A DNA stretch of 64,000 nt from CAYMZZ01 sp047600605 (GTDB lineage: Bacteria; Bacteroidota; Bacteroidia; Chitinophagales; Chitinophagaceae). A program made the position numbers and the translations under genes. The DNA is taken from the NCBI GenBank assembly GCA_047600605.1, contig JASGKK010000003.1:1059178-1123177 (forward strand), given 5' to 3'. This document shows, piece after piece, positions 33,280 through 41,935 of the stretch (its first letter is position 1; each line of letters opens with the position of its first letter). The notes under the pieces are model-generated. The model was not told the DNA's origin and ran no database searches. It was given only the letters and a program-made list of their open reading frames with translations.

Positions 33280-35544
33280 ATGAATATGAAACCGATCCAT
33301 CTGCTGCTTTGGGTAAGTTTATTTCTGCTGTTGCAACCCGCATCGGCGCAAACCGTGGTAAAGGGTGTGGTGACCGGCAATAAATCAAAACCATTATATG
33401 GTGTCAGCATCAGCATTAAGGATAGTTATGATGGCGCCACCACCGACAGCCTGGGGCGTTTTTCTTTTACTACCACGGAAACAGGTGAGCAACTGCTGCA
33501 GGCAACTGCTGTAGGATATAAACCATACAGTCAATTGCTCAAACTGCAGGGGCAGCCTCTCACACTTACAATAGCACTGAAAGAAGAGGTGACCGAATTG
33601 CAGGCGGTTACCATTACAGCAGGTACATTTGAAGCCAGTGATAAGAAAAGAGCTTCGGCCGTACTCGATCCGCTTGATATAGTAACCACGGCGAGCGCCA
33701 ATGGGGATATTACCGGCGCATTAAAAACCCTGCCCGGCGCCCAAACGGTAGGTGAGAGTGAGGGCCTTTTTGTAAGAGGAGGTACTGCTGCCGAAACAAA
33801 AACCTTTATTGATGGCACACTGGTCAATAACTTCTTCTTCAGCAGTGTACCCAACATAGCCCAGTTCAGTCGTTTTTCCCCCTTTATATTTAAAGGCACC
33901 GTTTTCAGCACGGGTGGTTATTCAGCATTGTATGGCCAGGCGCTTTCTTCGGCACTTATTCTCGAGTCGATCGATCTGCCTGAGCAAACCACAGCCAGTG
34001 TGGGACTGAGTGTATTGAGTGCGAATGCCGGCTATCAGCATCTGGCAAAAAATAAAAAATCATCCTGGGGAGCAAGTTATGGTTATACTAACCTGGCGCT
34101 GGCATTTGCAGTGATCAAACAGCGGCAGGATTATTCGCAGGCACCAGCCTATCATAATGCGGATGCCAACTTCCGTATCAAAACATCGGCTACCGGTATG
34201 CTGAAGTACTATGGCTATTTCAGCAGCAATAAACTTGCCTTTACCACACCCAGCATTGATTCACTCGGTTACTATGACCGTTTTTCCATCGGCAATACCA
34301 ATCACTATCACAACCTTTCGTGGCGCGAAAACGTAGGCCGGCGCTGGAAAGTGCAGCTGGGAGTCTCTTATACCAACAACAAAGACGATATCAATAGTCA
34401 CATGCAGGATGAGGATAAGAAAGAGGTTGCGCTCGATGGGCTGGAAGCTAAGAAATTTGCACTCGACAGCCGGGGCAATTATTTCAATGCAAAAATGGTA
34501 TGGGATCGCCGGTTGCGCGGTTTGAGCGCTTTCCGTTTTGGAGCAGAGTATAACTATGCCAGGGACAACATCCGTTACCGGGATTATACCAATAGCCTTT
34601 ATCCTTCGCAGTTGCGCGATGATGTGACATCAGTATTTGCCGAAGGCGATATTTATATTACCAATGTGCTGGCCGCAAAAGCCGGTTTGCGTATGGAGCA
34701 TTCGTCTATACTGGACAAAAATAACCTGGCACCACGATTGTCGCTGGCGTATAAACTCGGCAAGGGTACACAGGCATCTGTAGCCTATGGCATTTTTTAT
34801 CAGAACCCCGAGCGCCGTTACCTGCCCGCAGCTCAGCCACTCACCTTTATGAAGGCAACACATTACATTGCCCAGTTTCAACGGGTGGCCAATCAGCAAT
34901 CTTTCCGTGCAGAGATATTCTATAAAAAATATGACGACCTGGTCAAATCAGGGTTTGTCAACTATCGTGAAACTGCGGTGAGCAATGCCGGTTATGGTGA
35001 TGCAAAGGGGATTGAATTTTTCTGGAGAGATAAGAAAACGATCAAATCGCTTGATTACTGGATCTCTTACAGCTATCTGGATACCAAACGCGATTTTCTG
35101 ACATTTCCGTATGCCATCACACCCAATTTTGCAGCAAAGCATACCGGATCGCTGGTGGTGAAGAAGTTTGTACAAAGCTGGAAGATGAATCTCAATACAG
35201 CGTACAATTTTGCCAGTGGCCGCCCTTATTACAATATCGGTTATGATGCTTCGACATCGCAATACCAGTTTACCGATCGCGGACATGTGCCCGATTATCA
35301 CAATGTGAGTTTTGCTATCAATTACCTGCCCTTTATTGGTAAAAAGAATCCCAAATCATACCCGGTATGGGTGCTGCAGGTAAGCAATATCTTCAACATT
35401 CGTCAGGTGTATGGGTATCAGTATTCGTACAATGGCCTGCGTAAGCAGGAGGTAGTTCCCACATCGCGCATGTTTGTGTTTATCGGCTGCTTTATCAGCT
35501 TCGGTATTGACCGGAGCGATGAGGTCATGAACAATGCTTTATAA
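33280..35544 (+). CDS. TonB-dependent receptor with CarboxypepD_reg-like domain
   Basis: 754-aa outer-membrane receptor. The start ATG at 33280 follows the promoter by 18 bases; a second ATG two codons later is possible. Signal peptide: HLLLWVSLFLLLQPASAQ. The regulatory-like beta-sandwich (about 22-105, TVVKGVVTGNKSKPLYGVSI) is followed by the plug (about 115-215, ALKTLPGAQTVGESEGLFVR) and the barrel ending near IGCFISFGIDRSDEVMNNAL. It is first in an operon with a secreted TPR-like protein, a membrane protein and a winged-helix regulator. The substrate is unknown. Confidence 0.88.
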   Translation: MNMKPIHLLLWVSLFLLLQPASAQTVVKGVVTGNKSKPLYGVSISIKDSYDGATTDSLGRFSFTTTETGEQLLQATAVGYKPYSQLLKLQGQPLTLTIALKEEVTELQAVTITAGTFEASDKKRASAVLDPLDIVTTASANGDITGALKTLPGAQTVGESEGLFVRGGTAAETKTFIDGTLVNNFFFSSVPNIAQFSRFSPFIFKGTVFSTGGYSALYGQALSSALILESIDLPEQTTASVGLSVLSANAGYQHLAKNKKSSWGASYGYTNLALAFAVIKQRQDYSQAPAYHNADANFRIKTSATGMLKYYGYFSSNKLAFTTPSIDSLGYYDRFSIGNTNHYHNLSWRENVGRRWKVQLGVSYTNNKDDINSHMQDEDKKEVALDGLEAKKFALDSRGNYFNAKMVWDRRLRGLSAFRFGAEYNYARDNIRYRDYTNSLYPSQLRDDVTSVFAEGDIYITNVLAAKAGLRMEHSSILDKNNLAPRLSLAYKLGKGTQASVAYGIFYQNPERRYLPAAQPLTFMKATHYIAQFQRVANQQSFRAEIFYKKYDDLVKSGFVNYRETAVSNAGYGDAKGIEFFWRDKKTIKSLDYWISYSYLDTKRDFLTFPYAITPNFAAKHTGSLVVKKFVQSWKMNLNTAYNFASGRPYYNIGYDASTSQYQFTDRGHVPDYHNVSFAINYLPFIGKKNPKSYPVWVLQVSNIFNIRQVYGYQYSYNGLRKQEVVPTSRMFVFIGCFISFGIDRSDEVMNNAL

Positions 35545-35578
35545 TCTTTAATAACCATAAACTGTTAAACAAACCAAT

Positions 35579-36232
35579 ATGAAAAAATTCCTTTTCCTGG
35601 CCCTGTTACTTTCTGCAGTACTGGCAGGTCAGTCACAATCCGATAAGTTTAAAAAAGCCATGGAGCAGTGGGTGCCGGTTTTTGATACTACTTATTCTGC
35701 CGATGGATTTCTGACCCTGTCCAATACTTTTCAACGCATAGCCGATGCAGAAAAGAATCAGTGGCTGCCGTATTATTATGCTGCACTTACGCAGGTAAAT
35801 GCCGGTTTTATGCTTACGGGTGGCCAGGGTGGCGCTGCCGATAAAACAGATCCTATCGCCGATAAAGCAGAGCAATTGCTGAATAAAGCAGAAGAGCTGG
35901 CAAAGGATAATTCAGAAATTTTCTGTGTAAAGAAAATGATCGCTACACTGCGTATGACGGCCGATCCTATGAACCGGTATATGACCTATGGTCCGGCAGC
36001 AGAGGCGGCATTGAATACCGCCAAAAAGCTGAACCCGGATAATCCGCGCGTATACCTGCTCGAAGGCCAGGATAAGTTTTATACACCGGAGCAATATGGT
36101 GGCAGCAAATCGGAAGCAAAGAAGCTTTTTGAAACAGCGATCAGTAAATTTGACATTTATAAGCCGGAAAGCAATATCCATCCCCACTGGGGTATGGTGC
36201 AGTTGAAATATTTCATGACGCAGCTGCAGTAA
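35579..36232 (+). CDS. Exported TPR-like protein of the TonB receptor operon
   Basis: 217-aa exported protein: signal peptide KKFLFLALLLSAVLAGQSQ, then helix pairs resembling tetratricopeptide repeats (NQWLPYYYAALTQVNAGFML, AEQLLNKAEELAKDNSEIFC, EAALNTAKKLNPDNPRVYLL). A known hypothetical family in Bacteroidota rather than an enzyme. It lies 34 bases after the receptor, so it is probably co-transcribed and periplasmic. Confidence 0.75.
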   Translation: MKKFLFLALLLSAVLAGQSQSDKFKKAMEQWVPVFDTTYSADGFLTLSNTFQRIADAEKNQWLPYYYAALTQVNAGFMLTGGQGGAADKTDPIADKAEQLLNKAEELAKDNSEIFCVKKMIATLRMTADPMNRYMTYGPAAEAALNTAKKLNPDNPRVYLLEGQDKFYTPEQYGGSKSEAKKLFETAISKFDIYKPESNIHPHWGMVQLKYFMTQLQ

Positions 36233-36305
36233 TTACTGTTGCGAAACGATATCATCCTGCAGCCGGTGCATGACATCTGCTGCAGGATATGGTATTTTAA
36301 AAACT

Positions 36306-36989
36306 ATGGGGAACATGTCTGAAAAAGAAGAAGTATTATCCGAAAAAGAAAGTCTTGCCCTGATCACGACCATGATCAATAAGGCAAGGGATGTATATCA
36401 TGAGACAGGTGTATCTGCCATCATGTGGGGCGCACTGATCACGGTCTGTGCGCTGGTAAGATATGCGGAATACCAGTTTGATTTCCGGTTGCCTTTTGAT
36501 ATCTACCTGTTGACGATTGCTGCAGTAATACCGCAGATATACATGAGCCTGCGGGAGAAAAAGACAAGAAAAGTGCACCGGTACGACGATGTATTTATAT
36601 CCAATCTGTGGCTTGCATTTGGGATCTGCCTGGCTTTGCTGATACTGACCGTCAATATGGCTTTTAGTGCATGGCGGCCAATGCTCGAAGAATACAGGCA
36701 ACTGACCGGTAAGACGCCATCTTTTCTGTTTGGAGAGTATGTGACTTCTCTCTTTCTGATGGTCTATGGCATTCCTACATTTGTGACCGGTGCATCGTGT
36801 CGTTTCAGACCCATGATGTGGGGTGGTATATTGTGCTGGGCCTGCGCCATTATTGCTATATTCACTTCCTTTAGAACCGACCTGCTGCTCACTGCATTTT
36901 CAGCCACTATGGCCTGGCTTATTCCGGGTATTGTGATGGAGCGTGATTACCGCCGGGCAAAAAAACAGGAACAGACGGTGCATGTTTAA
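36306..36989 (+). CDS. Multi-pass membrane protein between receptor and regulator genes
   Basis: 227-aa inner-membrane protein. The start ATG at 36306 (or 36315, MSEKEEV) has about 30 charged N-terminal residues, then five to six helices (SAIMWGALITVCALVRYAEY, LLTIAAVIPQIYMSL, LWLAFGICLALLILTVNMAF, SLFLMVYGIPTFVTGAS, GGILCWACAIIAIFTSF, LLTAFSATMAWLIPGIVM). The family is unrecognised but such genes commonly precede this regulator type. It overlaps the regulator by 8 bases, so translation is probably coupled; it may be the sensor or target of that regulator. Confidence 0.72.
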   Translation: MGNMSEKEEVLSEKESLALITTMINKARDVYHETGVSAIMWGALITVCALVRYAEYQFDFRLPFDIYLLTIAAVIPQIYMSLREKKTRKVHRYDDVFISNLWLAFGICLALLILTVNMAFSAWRPMLEEYRQLTGKTPSFLFGEYVTSLFLMVYGIPTFVTGASCRFRPMMWGGILCWACAIIAIFTSFRTDLLLTAFSATMAWLIPGIVMERDYRRAKKQEQTVHV

Positions 36990-37269
36990 GGATCTGGACC
37001 CCATATTACATTCGCAACTCCGGCTGGCTGTTGTCTCGCTGCTCATAGGCGTGCGCGAGGCGGAGTTTACCTTTATCCGGGAAAAAACCGGAGCCAGCAG
37101 CGGCAACCTCAGTGTACAGATCCAGAAGCTGAAAGATGCCGGCTATATAGATGTGGTAAAACAATTTAAAGACAACTATCCCCAAACGATTTGTAAAATC
37201 ACTCCCACCGGCGTAAAAGCATTTGAAGAATATGTGAAGAATTTGCAGACGTATCTGAAAACAGAGTGA
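36982..37269 (+). CDS. Winged-helix transcriptional regulator (HTH_34-like)
   Basis: 95-aa one-domain DNA-binding protein. MFKDLDPILHSQLRLAVVSL forms helix 1; FTFIREKTGASSGNLSVQIQ and LKDAGYIDVVKQF form the recognition helix and wing start; the last helix is VKAFEEYVKNLQTYLKT. It matches the small winged-helix family near MarR/ArsR (HTH_34). The ATG at 36982 overlaps the previous stop (ATGTTTAA). It is the probable ligand for the palindromic operator at 33234-33256, making the operon autoregulated; this is inference. Confidence 0.85.
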   Translation: MFKDLDPILHSQLRLAVVSLLIGVREAEFTFIREKTGASSGNLSVQIQKLKDAGYIDVVKQFKDNYPQTICKITPTGVKAFEEYVKNLQTYLKTE

Positions 37270-37300
37270 TTGGTGGTCAGCTCCCGGCCACTGACCACCG
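37269..37300. repeat. Short inverted repeat of GGTGGTCAG words at a stop codon
   Basis: GGTGGTCAG (37272-37280) pairs with CTGACCACC (37291-37299). It starts three bases after the regulator's TGA and belongs to the GTGGTCAGTGG word family. Confidence 0.7.
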
Positions 37301-37316
37301 ATCACTGATAAAAAAA

Positions 37317-37344
37317 ACCCGGTCCCTTAGACAAAGGACCGGTT
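37317..37344. terminator. Intrinsic terminator between convergent genes
   Basis: CCGGTCC (37319-37325) pairs with GGACCGG (37336-37342). Seven As on the plus-strand left side provide a U-run for the minus-strand gene ending at 37433. Confidence 0.75.
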
Positions 37345-37432
37345 CTCTGTTGGAACTCTAAGTGTATGTATGATCAACTTTGGATCATCCCTCTGATTGA
37401 AAACTATCTTTGAAAGCCGTTCCGGGCTTCGA

Positions 37433-37849
37433 TTAATTGGTTGAATTGCTCAGTTTAACCACAGGAGAGTAGGCAACACTGCCGTCTTTACGAACGATAA
37501 TGATGCGATAGAAGCTTTTGCGGGTCTGAATGGATTCGAAAAACTGGTAATGATCGGCCTCTGTTTTTTCTGTACCAAAGACCAGTCCTACCATTTGAAA
37601 TTTTTTGCCATTGTGGCTGCGCTGGATGATCAGGCGGTCGGCAGTTTCATTTTGCCTGATCATCCAGTTGAGCAGAACACGATTGTCCCGAATGCTGCAG
37701 GTAAAGTCAGCAATTGTAGCCGGGTTGATCGTTTTTGAAACGACCGTGGTGGGAGAGCTCGTAAAAGGGACGGTATTTGAAGCAAATACCGATGGTTGCA
37801 AAAAGAATGTCAGCGTGCTCATAAGCGAGCTGGTAAGGATTAATCGCAT
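37433..37849 (-). CDS. Exported single fibronectin-III-like domain protein without sorting tail
   Basis: 138-aa exported protein. The signal peptide is at about 1-24 (TSSLMSTLTFFLQPSVFA), with a Thr/Ser/Pro linker (TVPFTSSPTTVVSKTINPAT). One FN-III-like domain (about 45-135) aligns by eye with those of the T9SS cargo proteins here: RVLLNWMIRQNETADRLIIQ, SHNGKKFQMVGLVFG and FYRIIIVRKDGSVAYSP. There is no YPNP-type tail, so it would remain periplasmic unless another signal exists. The terminator lies 90 bases after the stop. Confidence 0.72.
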   Translation of the reverse strand: MRLILTSSLMSTLTFFLQPSVFASNTVPFTSSPTTVVSKTINPATIADFTCSIRDNRVLLNWMIRQNETADRLIIQRSHNGKKFQMVGLVFGTEKTEADHYQFFESIQTRKSFYRIIIVRKDGSVAYSPVVKLSNSTN

Positions 37850-38092
37850 TTCCTGGGTTTTGAAGATAACTATTCAAACTTCCCACAGAAATATTGGAGG
37901 GCATACAGCCCATACATTAGCAGAACAACTGATCGGAAATACCTCATCACAAAAACATCGTAAAACTACGCACCACAATGTTGTTTTCCGTAATGCAAGA
38001 CAAACGTAATAACTCGTGCACGGATATGCAAGTCTTTGGTCATATTTTTTTTACAGACATTCAATACATTCATTTTCAGGTAAAAACAATTG

Positions 38093-38100
38093 TATCTTTG
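38093..38100 (+). promoter_or_regulatory. -7 box of the ABC-2 exporter operon
   Basis: TATCTTTG, 15 bases before the ATG at 38116; no clear -33 TTG. Confidence 0.45.
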
Positions 38101-38115
38101 GTGTAAATTTTCCGT

Positions 38116-39051
38116 ATGGCAACCGTCATATCGGTTCGTAATCTAACGAAGAGTTTCCAGGACTTTAAAGCAGTGGAAGATCTTTCCTTTTCTGTACAGG
38201 CCGGAGAGATCTATGGTTTTCTGGGTCAGAATGGCGCCGGCAAATCCACAACCATTCGCATGCTGCTTACACTGATCAGTCCCACTGCCGGCGAAATTGA
38301 ATTGCTGGGGATGAACCTGAAGCATCACCGGCGGGAAATACTCCGACAGGTAGGTGCGATCATAGAACGGCCAGATCTCTATAAGTATCTTACGGCCATT
38401 GAAAACCTGCGCCTCTTTGCCACGCTGAGCGGCATTCGCCCTGCTACTGGTCAACTGATGGATCAGCTGGCAATGGTAGGACTCGCCGACCGGGCCCACA
38501 GCAAAGTAAAGACCTACTCACAGGGTATGAAACAACGCCTGGGCATTGCAACAGCACTCATTCATAACCCGCAGCTGATAATTCTGGATGAGCCTACCAA
38601 CGGACTGGATCCGCAGGGAATTGCCGATATCCGTAACCTGATCCTTCACCTCAGCAGGGAAAGAGCAAAAACAATCCTGGTATCATCACATCTGCTAAGT
38701 GAGATGGAAGTGCTCGCAGATTCGATGCTCATTATTGATAAAGGCAAAAAAGTAATAGAAGGCCGTGCGCGGGATCTGTTTGACCCGATGAATATAGTGG
38801 TGGAATTAAAAACCACTTCTATCAGTCAAAGCTGGCAGATACTGCAGCAATCGCCCTGGAAAGATCAGTTGCTGCAGCAACGCAAAGACAGCATCCTGCT
38901 CAGGTTGCCGCAGCGTGATCAGCCATCGCTGATCCGCTACCTGGTAGAGCAGGGCGAAGACTTGTTATCCTTTCATGCAAAGAATACGCTGGAAGATTAT
39001 TTCCTTTCATTAACCTCCGGACAGCAGCATGTGGAAGCTTTTACAGATTGA
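38116..39051 (+). CDS. ABC-2 type exporter, ATP-binding subunit
   Basis: 311-aa cytoplasmic ATPase that energises the permease encoded next. Walker A is GQNGAGKST (about 35-43), the Q-loop lies near QVGAIIERPD, the signature is YSQGMKQRLGIA, Walker B is LIILDEPTNGLDP and the switch His is in ILVSSHLLSEM. The C-terminal about 90 residues form the usual extension of drug/lantibiotic-type ATPases. It overlaps the permease gene by 23 bases. Confidence 0.93.
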   Translation: MATVISVRNLTKSFQDFKAVEDLSFSVQAGEIYGFLGQNGAGKSTTIRMLLTLISPTAGEIELLGMNLKHHRREILRQVGAIIERPDLYKYLTAIENLRLFATLSGIRPATGQLMDQLAMVGLADRAHSKVKTYSQGMKQRLGIATALIHNPQLIILDEPTNGLDPQGIADIRNLILHLSRERAKTILVSSHLLSEMEVLADSMLIIDKGKKVIEGRARDLFDPMNIVVELKTTSISQSWQILQQSPWKDQLLQQRKDSILLRLPQRDQPSLIRYLVEQGEDLLSFHAKNTLEDYFLSLTSGQQHVEAFTD

Positions 39052-39919
39052 ATTGCTTAAAATATTCAAACGCCCCCGTACCTATATCGCCTTTGGTGCA
39101 GTGACGGCTATCGTAATATTGATCCAGATAGCGTTGTACTATGACGGCAAATCGTATGTTGATCTGCTGCTGAGCAACCTCAAAGAATCATTTGACCTGA
39201 CAGATGATTTTAAGAACCGCCTGCTCAATGGTTATCTTATCTGCTTTGTGATACTGGGTACATTACTGATACAAATGCCGCTGCTTGTGGCACTCATAGC
39301 AGGAGACTCCATTGCCGGCGAGGCCAATATGGGCACACTGCGCCTGGCGCTTACACGCCCCGTGAGCCGCACAGAATATCTGCTCATCAAGTTTCTGGCT
39401 ACGATCGTGTACACACTGGCACTCCTCGTATGGATGGCGGCACTGGCTCTTTTTGGCAGCATGCTCATTTTTGGTGTAAACGACATGGTGGTGCTGCGCT
39501 CTGCCGGTATTGAAGTGATCAATCAGCAGGATGTACTCTGGCGATACTTTGCCGCCTTTGGTTTTGCGGCAGTAGCCCTTACTACCGTTTCGGCACTTGC
39601 TTTTTTGCTGAGCGTATTTGCCGAAAATGCCATCGGCCCCATCATTGCCACCATGAGTGTGGTCATTGTATTTACCATCCTGTCTCAAATGAACATTCCT
39701 ATTTATGATAATACCGTAAAGCCCTATCTATTTACCTCGCATATGGTGGCCTGGAAAGGATTTTTCTATCTTAAAACAGCGCCCGATGGCACTACAATTG
39801 CGGGTAGCGTGGAAAATATAGCGGCGATATGGAAGAGCCTGGTCATTTTAATTATTTATACGATTGTTTTTGTGGGTACGGCAGTAATGGTATTTCGCAA
39901 AAAAGATATTCTGAGCTAA
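39029..39919 (+). CDS. ABC-2 type exporter, permease subunit
   Basis: 296-aa inner-membrane permease with about six helices. MWKLLQIELLKIFKRPRTYI is the typical cytoplasmic elbow, followed by TYIAFGAVTAIVILIQIAL. GDSIAGEANMGTLRLALTRP is the conserved ABC-2 loop after helix 2. The final helix is VILIIYTIVFVGTAVMVF. It overlaps the ATPase gene and is followed 10 bases later by a LolA-like gene. The exported substrate is unknown. Confidence 0.88.
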   Translation: MWKLLQIELLKIFKRPRTYIAFGAVTAIVILIQIALYYDGKSYVDLLLSNLKESFDLTDDFKNRLLNGYLICFVILGTLLIQMPLLVALIAGDSIAGEANMGTLRLALTRPVSRTEYLLIKFLATIVYTLALLVWMAALALFGSMLIFGVNDMVVLRSAGIEVINQQDVLWRYFAAFGFAAVALTTVSALAFLLSVFAENAIGPIIATMSVVIVFTILSQMNIPIYDNTVKPYLFTSHMVAWKGFFYLKTAPDGTTIAGSVENIAAIWKSLVILIIYTIVFVGTAVMVFRKKDILS

Positions 39920-39929
39920 AAAGCCTGAT

Positions 39930-40619
39930 ATGAAAAAATGGATTTGTTGCTTGCTGCTGATAAACAGTATAGGTGGAGCAGTACATGCGCAGACTGCTGA
40001 AGAACTGGTAACCCAGCTTCGGCAGAAAGTGGCACTTGTCAATGACTACGAAGCGCAGGGCCGCATGAAAACCAATGTGTCTTTTATTAAGGCACCGGAG
40101 GCAGATGTAAAAGTGTTTTTCAAAAAGCCCAATAAACTGCGCATTCGTAATGCTACGGGTATTTCTTTTATACCCAAGGGCTCGCTGAATATTAACCTCG
40201 GCAGTATTTTTGACAACTCCGGTAATTACGACATCATTGATGTGGGAAAAGAAAGCGGAAGTGGTTTACGTATTGTAAAACTGCTGCCACAGGATGAAAA
40301 TGCCGAAGTCGTATTATCTACTTTATATATTGACGAGAAACTGGTACTGATCAAAAAGGCGAAAGTAACCACCCGCGAAAGCGGCACCTATGAATTGCAG
40401 ATGACGTATGGACGCTATGCTTCCTATGGCCTGGCAGATAAAGTGGTCTTTACCTTTAATACAAAGGACTATAAGCTACCCAAAGGTGTTACGCTTGACT
40501 ACGACGACGGTTCCGGAAAAAACAAACCGGCAACTCCACAGGAAAAAAAAGGAAGCGTGGAGATATCCTATAGTGAGTATAAGATCAATAAGGGAGTGGC
40601 TGATAGCGTATTTGAGTGA
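39930..40619 (+). CDS. LolA/LolB-like exported protein
   Basis: 229-aa protein, signal peptide KKWICCLLLINSIGGAVHA. The mature part resembles the outer-membrane lipoprotein-sorting fold of LolA/LolB: a long helix (AEELVTQLRQKVALVNDYEA) then antiparallel strands (GRMKTNVSFIKAPEADVKVF, FFKKPNKLRIRNATG, STLYIDEKLVLIKKAKVTTR). It is co-directional with the ABC exporter genes at 10 bases, so probably one operon handling a lipid or lipoprotein. The TGA stop is also the start of a TGATCAGTGGCC word. Confidence 0.75.
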   Translation: MKKWICCLLLINSIGGAVHAQTAEELVTQLRQKVALVNDYEAQGRMKTNVSFIKAPEADVKVFFKKPNKLRIRNATGISFIPKGSLNINLGSIFDNSGNYDIIDVGKESGSGLRIVKLLPQDENAEVVLSTLYIDEKLVLIKKAKVTTRESGTYELQMTYGRYASYGLADKVVFTFNTKDYKLPKGVTLDYDDGSGKNKPATPQEKKGSVEISYSEYKINKGVADSVFE

Positions 40620-40755
40620 TCAGTGGCCGGAGATAGGCTGGCTGTCGATTGCGAATAGCCGAGAGCAAAAAGGTTTAAGCAGTAGGTATAAAACACTTTA
40701 AACCTTTTAAACTCTTTATACCCTTTAAACATTACTTCTGTCAACTGTCAACTAA
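40617..40755. repeat. Composite word-repeat block
   Basis: From the LolA-like stop: TGATCAGTGGCC, then AAAAGGTTTAAGC, CTTTAAACCTTTTAAACTC, TTTATACCCTTTAAAC, ATTACTT and CTGTCAACTGTCAACTA. On the minus strand the last piece reads TAGTTGACAGTTGACAG, whose TAG is the stop codon of the restored pdxA frame. Confidence 0.75.
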
Positions 40756-40879
40756 TTCTCCCTGATCTCCTCATCTTCCATTCTCGCAAATACTTCAGGA
40801 TTCAGTTTTTTGAGGGGGTTGCTGCGGTTTTCATCAAAGGCCTCCCGGCGTTTGATAATATTGAATACATTCAAAAATA
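40752..40879 (-). pseudogene. pdxA: Out-of-frame 3' tail of pdxA
   Basis: The minus-strand frame encoding NVFNIIKRREAFDENRSNPL and then KKLNPEVFARMEDEEIREN continues pdxA after one base is removed from the A-run at 40873-40877 (T-run in the gene). The KRRxxYDENxxNPL-like segment is what PdxA C-termini in this phylum look like from memory. See the pdxA entry. Confidence 0.65.
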
Positions 40880-41844
40880 GCTGTGAGGAATGAAGAGGTA
40901 TCAGCCTTGTCTTTTCCGGCAATATCAAATGCCACACCATGATCGGGTGAGGTGCGTACTATTGGCAGACCGGCAGTAAAGTTTACGCCTTCGCCCGAAG
41001 CGAGCGCCTTGAAAGGAATGAGTCCCTGATCGTGATACATGGCCAGTACAGCATCAAAACGTTCGTGGCTGCGCCGTGCAAAAAAAGCGTCGGCACTATA
41101 AGGACCTACGGCAAGTATATTGCTGTTTTTGGCATCGCGGATAGCCGGCTTGATGATCGTTTCTTCTTCAGTACCGATCAGGCCTTCGTCACCTGCATGC
41201 GGATTGAGACCCAATACGGCAATGCGGGGCTTATTGATACCAAAATCGCGCTGCAAGCTTTTCTGGATCAATCCCAGTTTGCTTACAATTTTTTCGCGTG
41301 TGATATGTTGGGCAATCTCGCTGACCGGTATGTGTTCGGTAACAAGGGCTACTCTGAAGTTGCCGGCACAAAGCATCATCACCACATCTTTGGCATTGAA
41401 ACTGGCCTGCAAAAAGGGAGTATGACCGGTATGGGTAAATTCGGCCGACTGAATATTCTTTTTGTGAATAGGAGCAGTGACCAGCCCATCAATCTGTTTT
41501 TGTTTGAGAGCGGCTACAGCAGTTTGCAGGGAAAGCATGGCATATTTGCCACCGATGTCTGTCAGCTGACCGGGAGTAATGGCGACTTCTTCTTCCCAGC
41601 AGGTAAATACATTCACCTGTTTATGGTTGAGCCGGGTATAGTCGCGTGTGCTTTGATAATTGAAGTTGACCTCACCAACGGTTTTGCGGTAAAAGTTAAC
41701 GGCTTTGTTGGAAGCAAAGATCACAGGTGTGCATTGCTCCAGTATGCGGTTGTCCGAAAAACTTTTTATAATTAATTCCAGGCCAATGCCGTTCAGGTCG
41801 CCACAGGAAACACCTATAACAGGCCTTTGTTCTTGATTTACCAT
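40834..41844 (-). CDS. pdxA: 4-hydroxythreonine-4-phosphate dehydrogenase, 3' end frameshifted
   Basis: NAD-dependent enzyme of pyridoxal phosphate synthesis. The start is at the ATG at 41844 (MVNQEQRPVIGVSCGDLNGI), not the longer frame from 41898. Visible motifs: CGDLNGIGLE (variant of GDPAGIGPE), GLVTAPIHKKNIQSAEFTHT with the metal His, HTPFLQ, ARIAVLGLNPHAGDEGLIGTEE-like region, MYHDQGLIPFKAL and RTSPDHGVAFDIAGKDKAD. The frame as given ends 336 aa at YYQTPGGL. Removing one base from the homopolymer at 40873-40877 restores a 363-aa protein ending at 40752. A sequencing insertion is the likely cause. Confidence 0.88.
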   Translation of the reverse strand: MVNQEQRPVIGVSCGDLNGIGLELIIKSFSDNRILEQCTPVIFASNKAVNFYRKTVGEVNFNYQSTRDYTRLNHKQVNVFTCWEEEVAITPGQLTDIGGKYAMLSLQTAVAALKQKQIDGLVTAPIHKKNIQSAEFTHTGHTPFLQASFNAKDVVMMLCAGNFRVALVTEHIPVSEIAQHITREKIVSKLGLIQKSLQRDFGINKPRIAVLGLNPHAGDEGLIGTEEETIIKPAIRDAKNSNILAVGPYSADAFFARRSHERFDAVLAMYHDQGLIPFKALASGEGVNFTAGLPIVRTSPDHGVAFDIAGKDKADTSSFLTAIFECIQYYQTPGGL

Positions 41845-41884
41845 GGGGGTCAGTTCTTTCGGTAAAAGTAATGCATTAAAACTA

Positions 41885-41913
41885 AACAGGGACGCCATAC
41901 CGGCATCCCTGTT
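41885..41913 (-). terminator. Intrinsic terminator of the downstream T9SS gene
   Basis: ACAGGGACGCC (41886-41896) pairs with GGCATCCCTGT (41902-41912), one mismatch. On the minus strand TTTAGTTTTAA follows. It lies 23 bases after the stop at 41936. Confidence 0.75.
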
Positions 41914-41935
41914 GATTGAATGAAAGTGGTTATGG

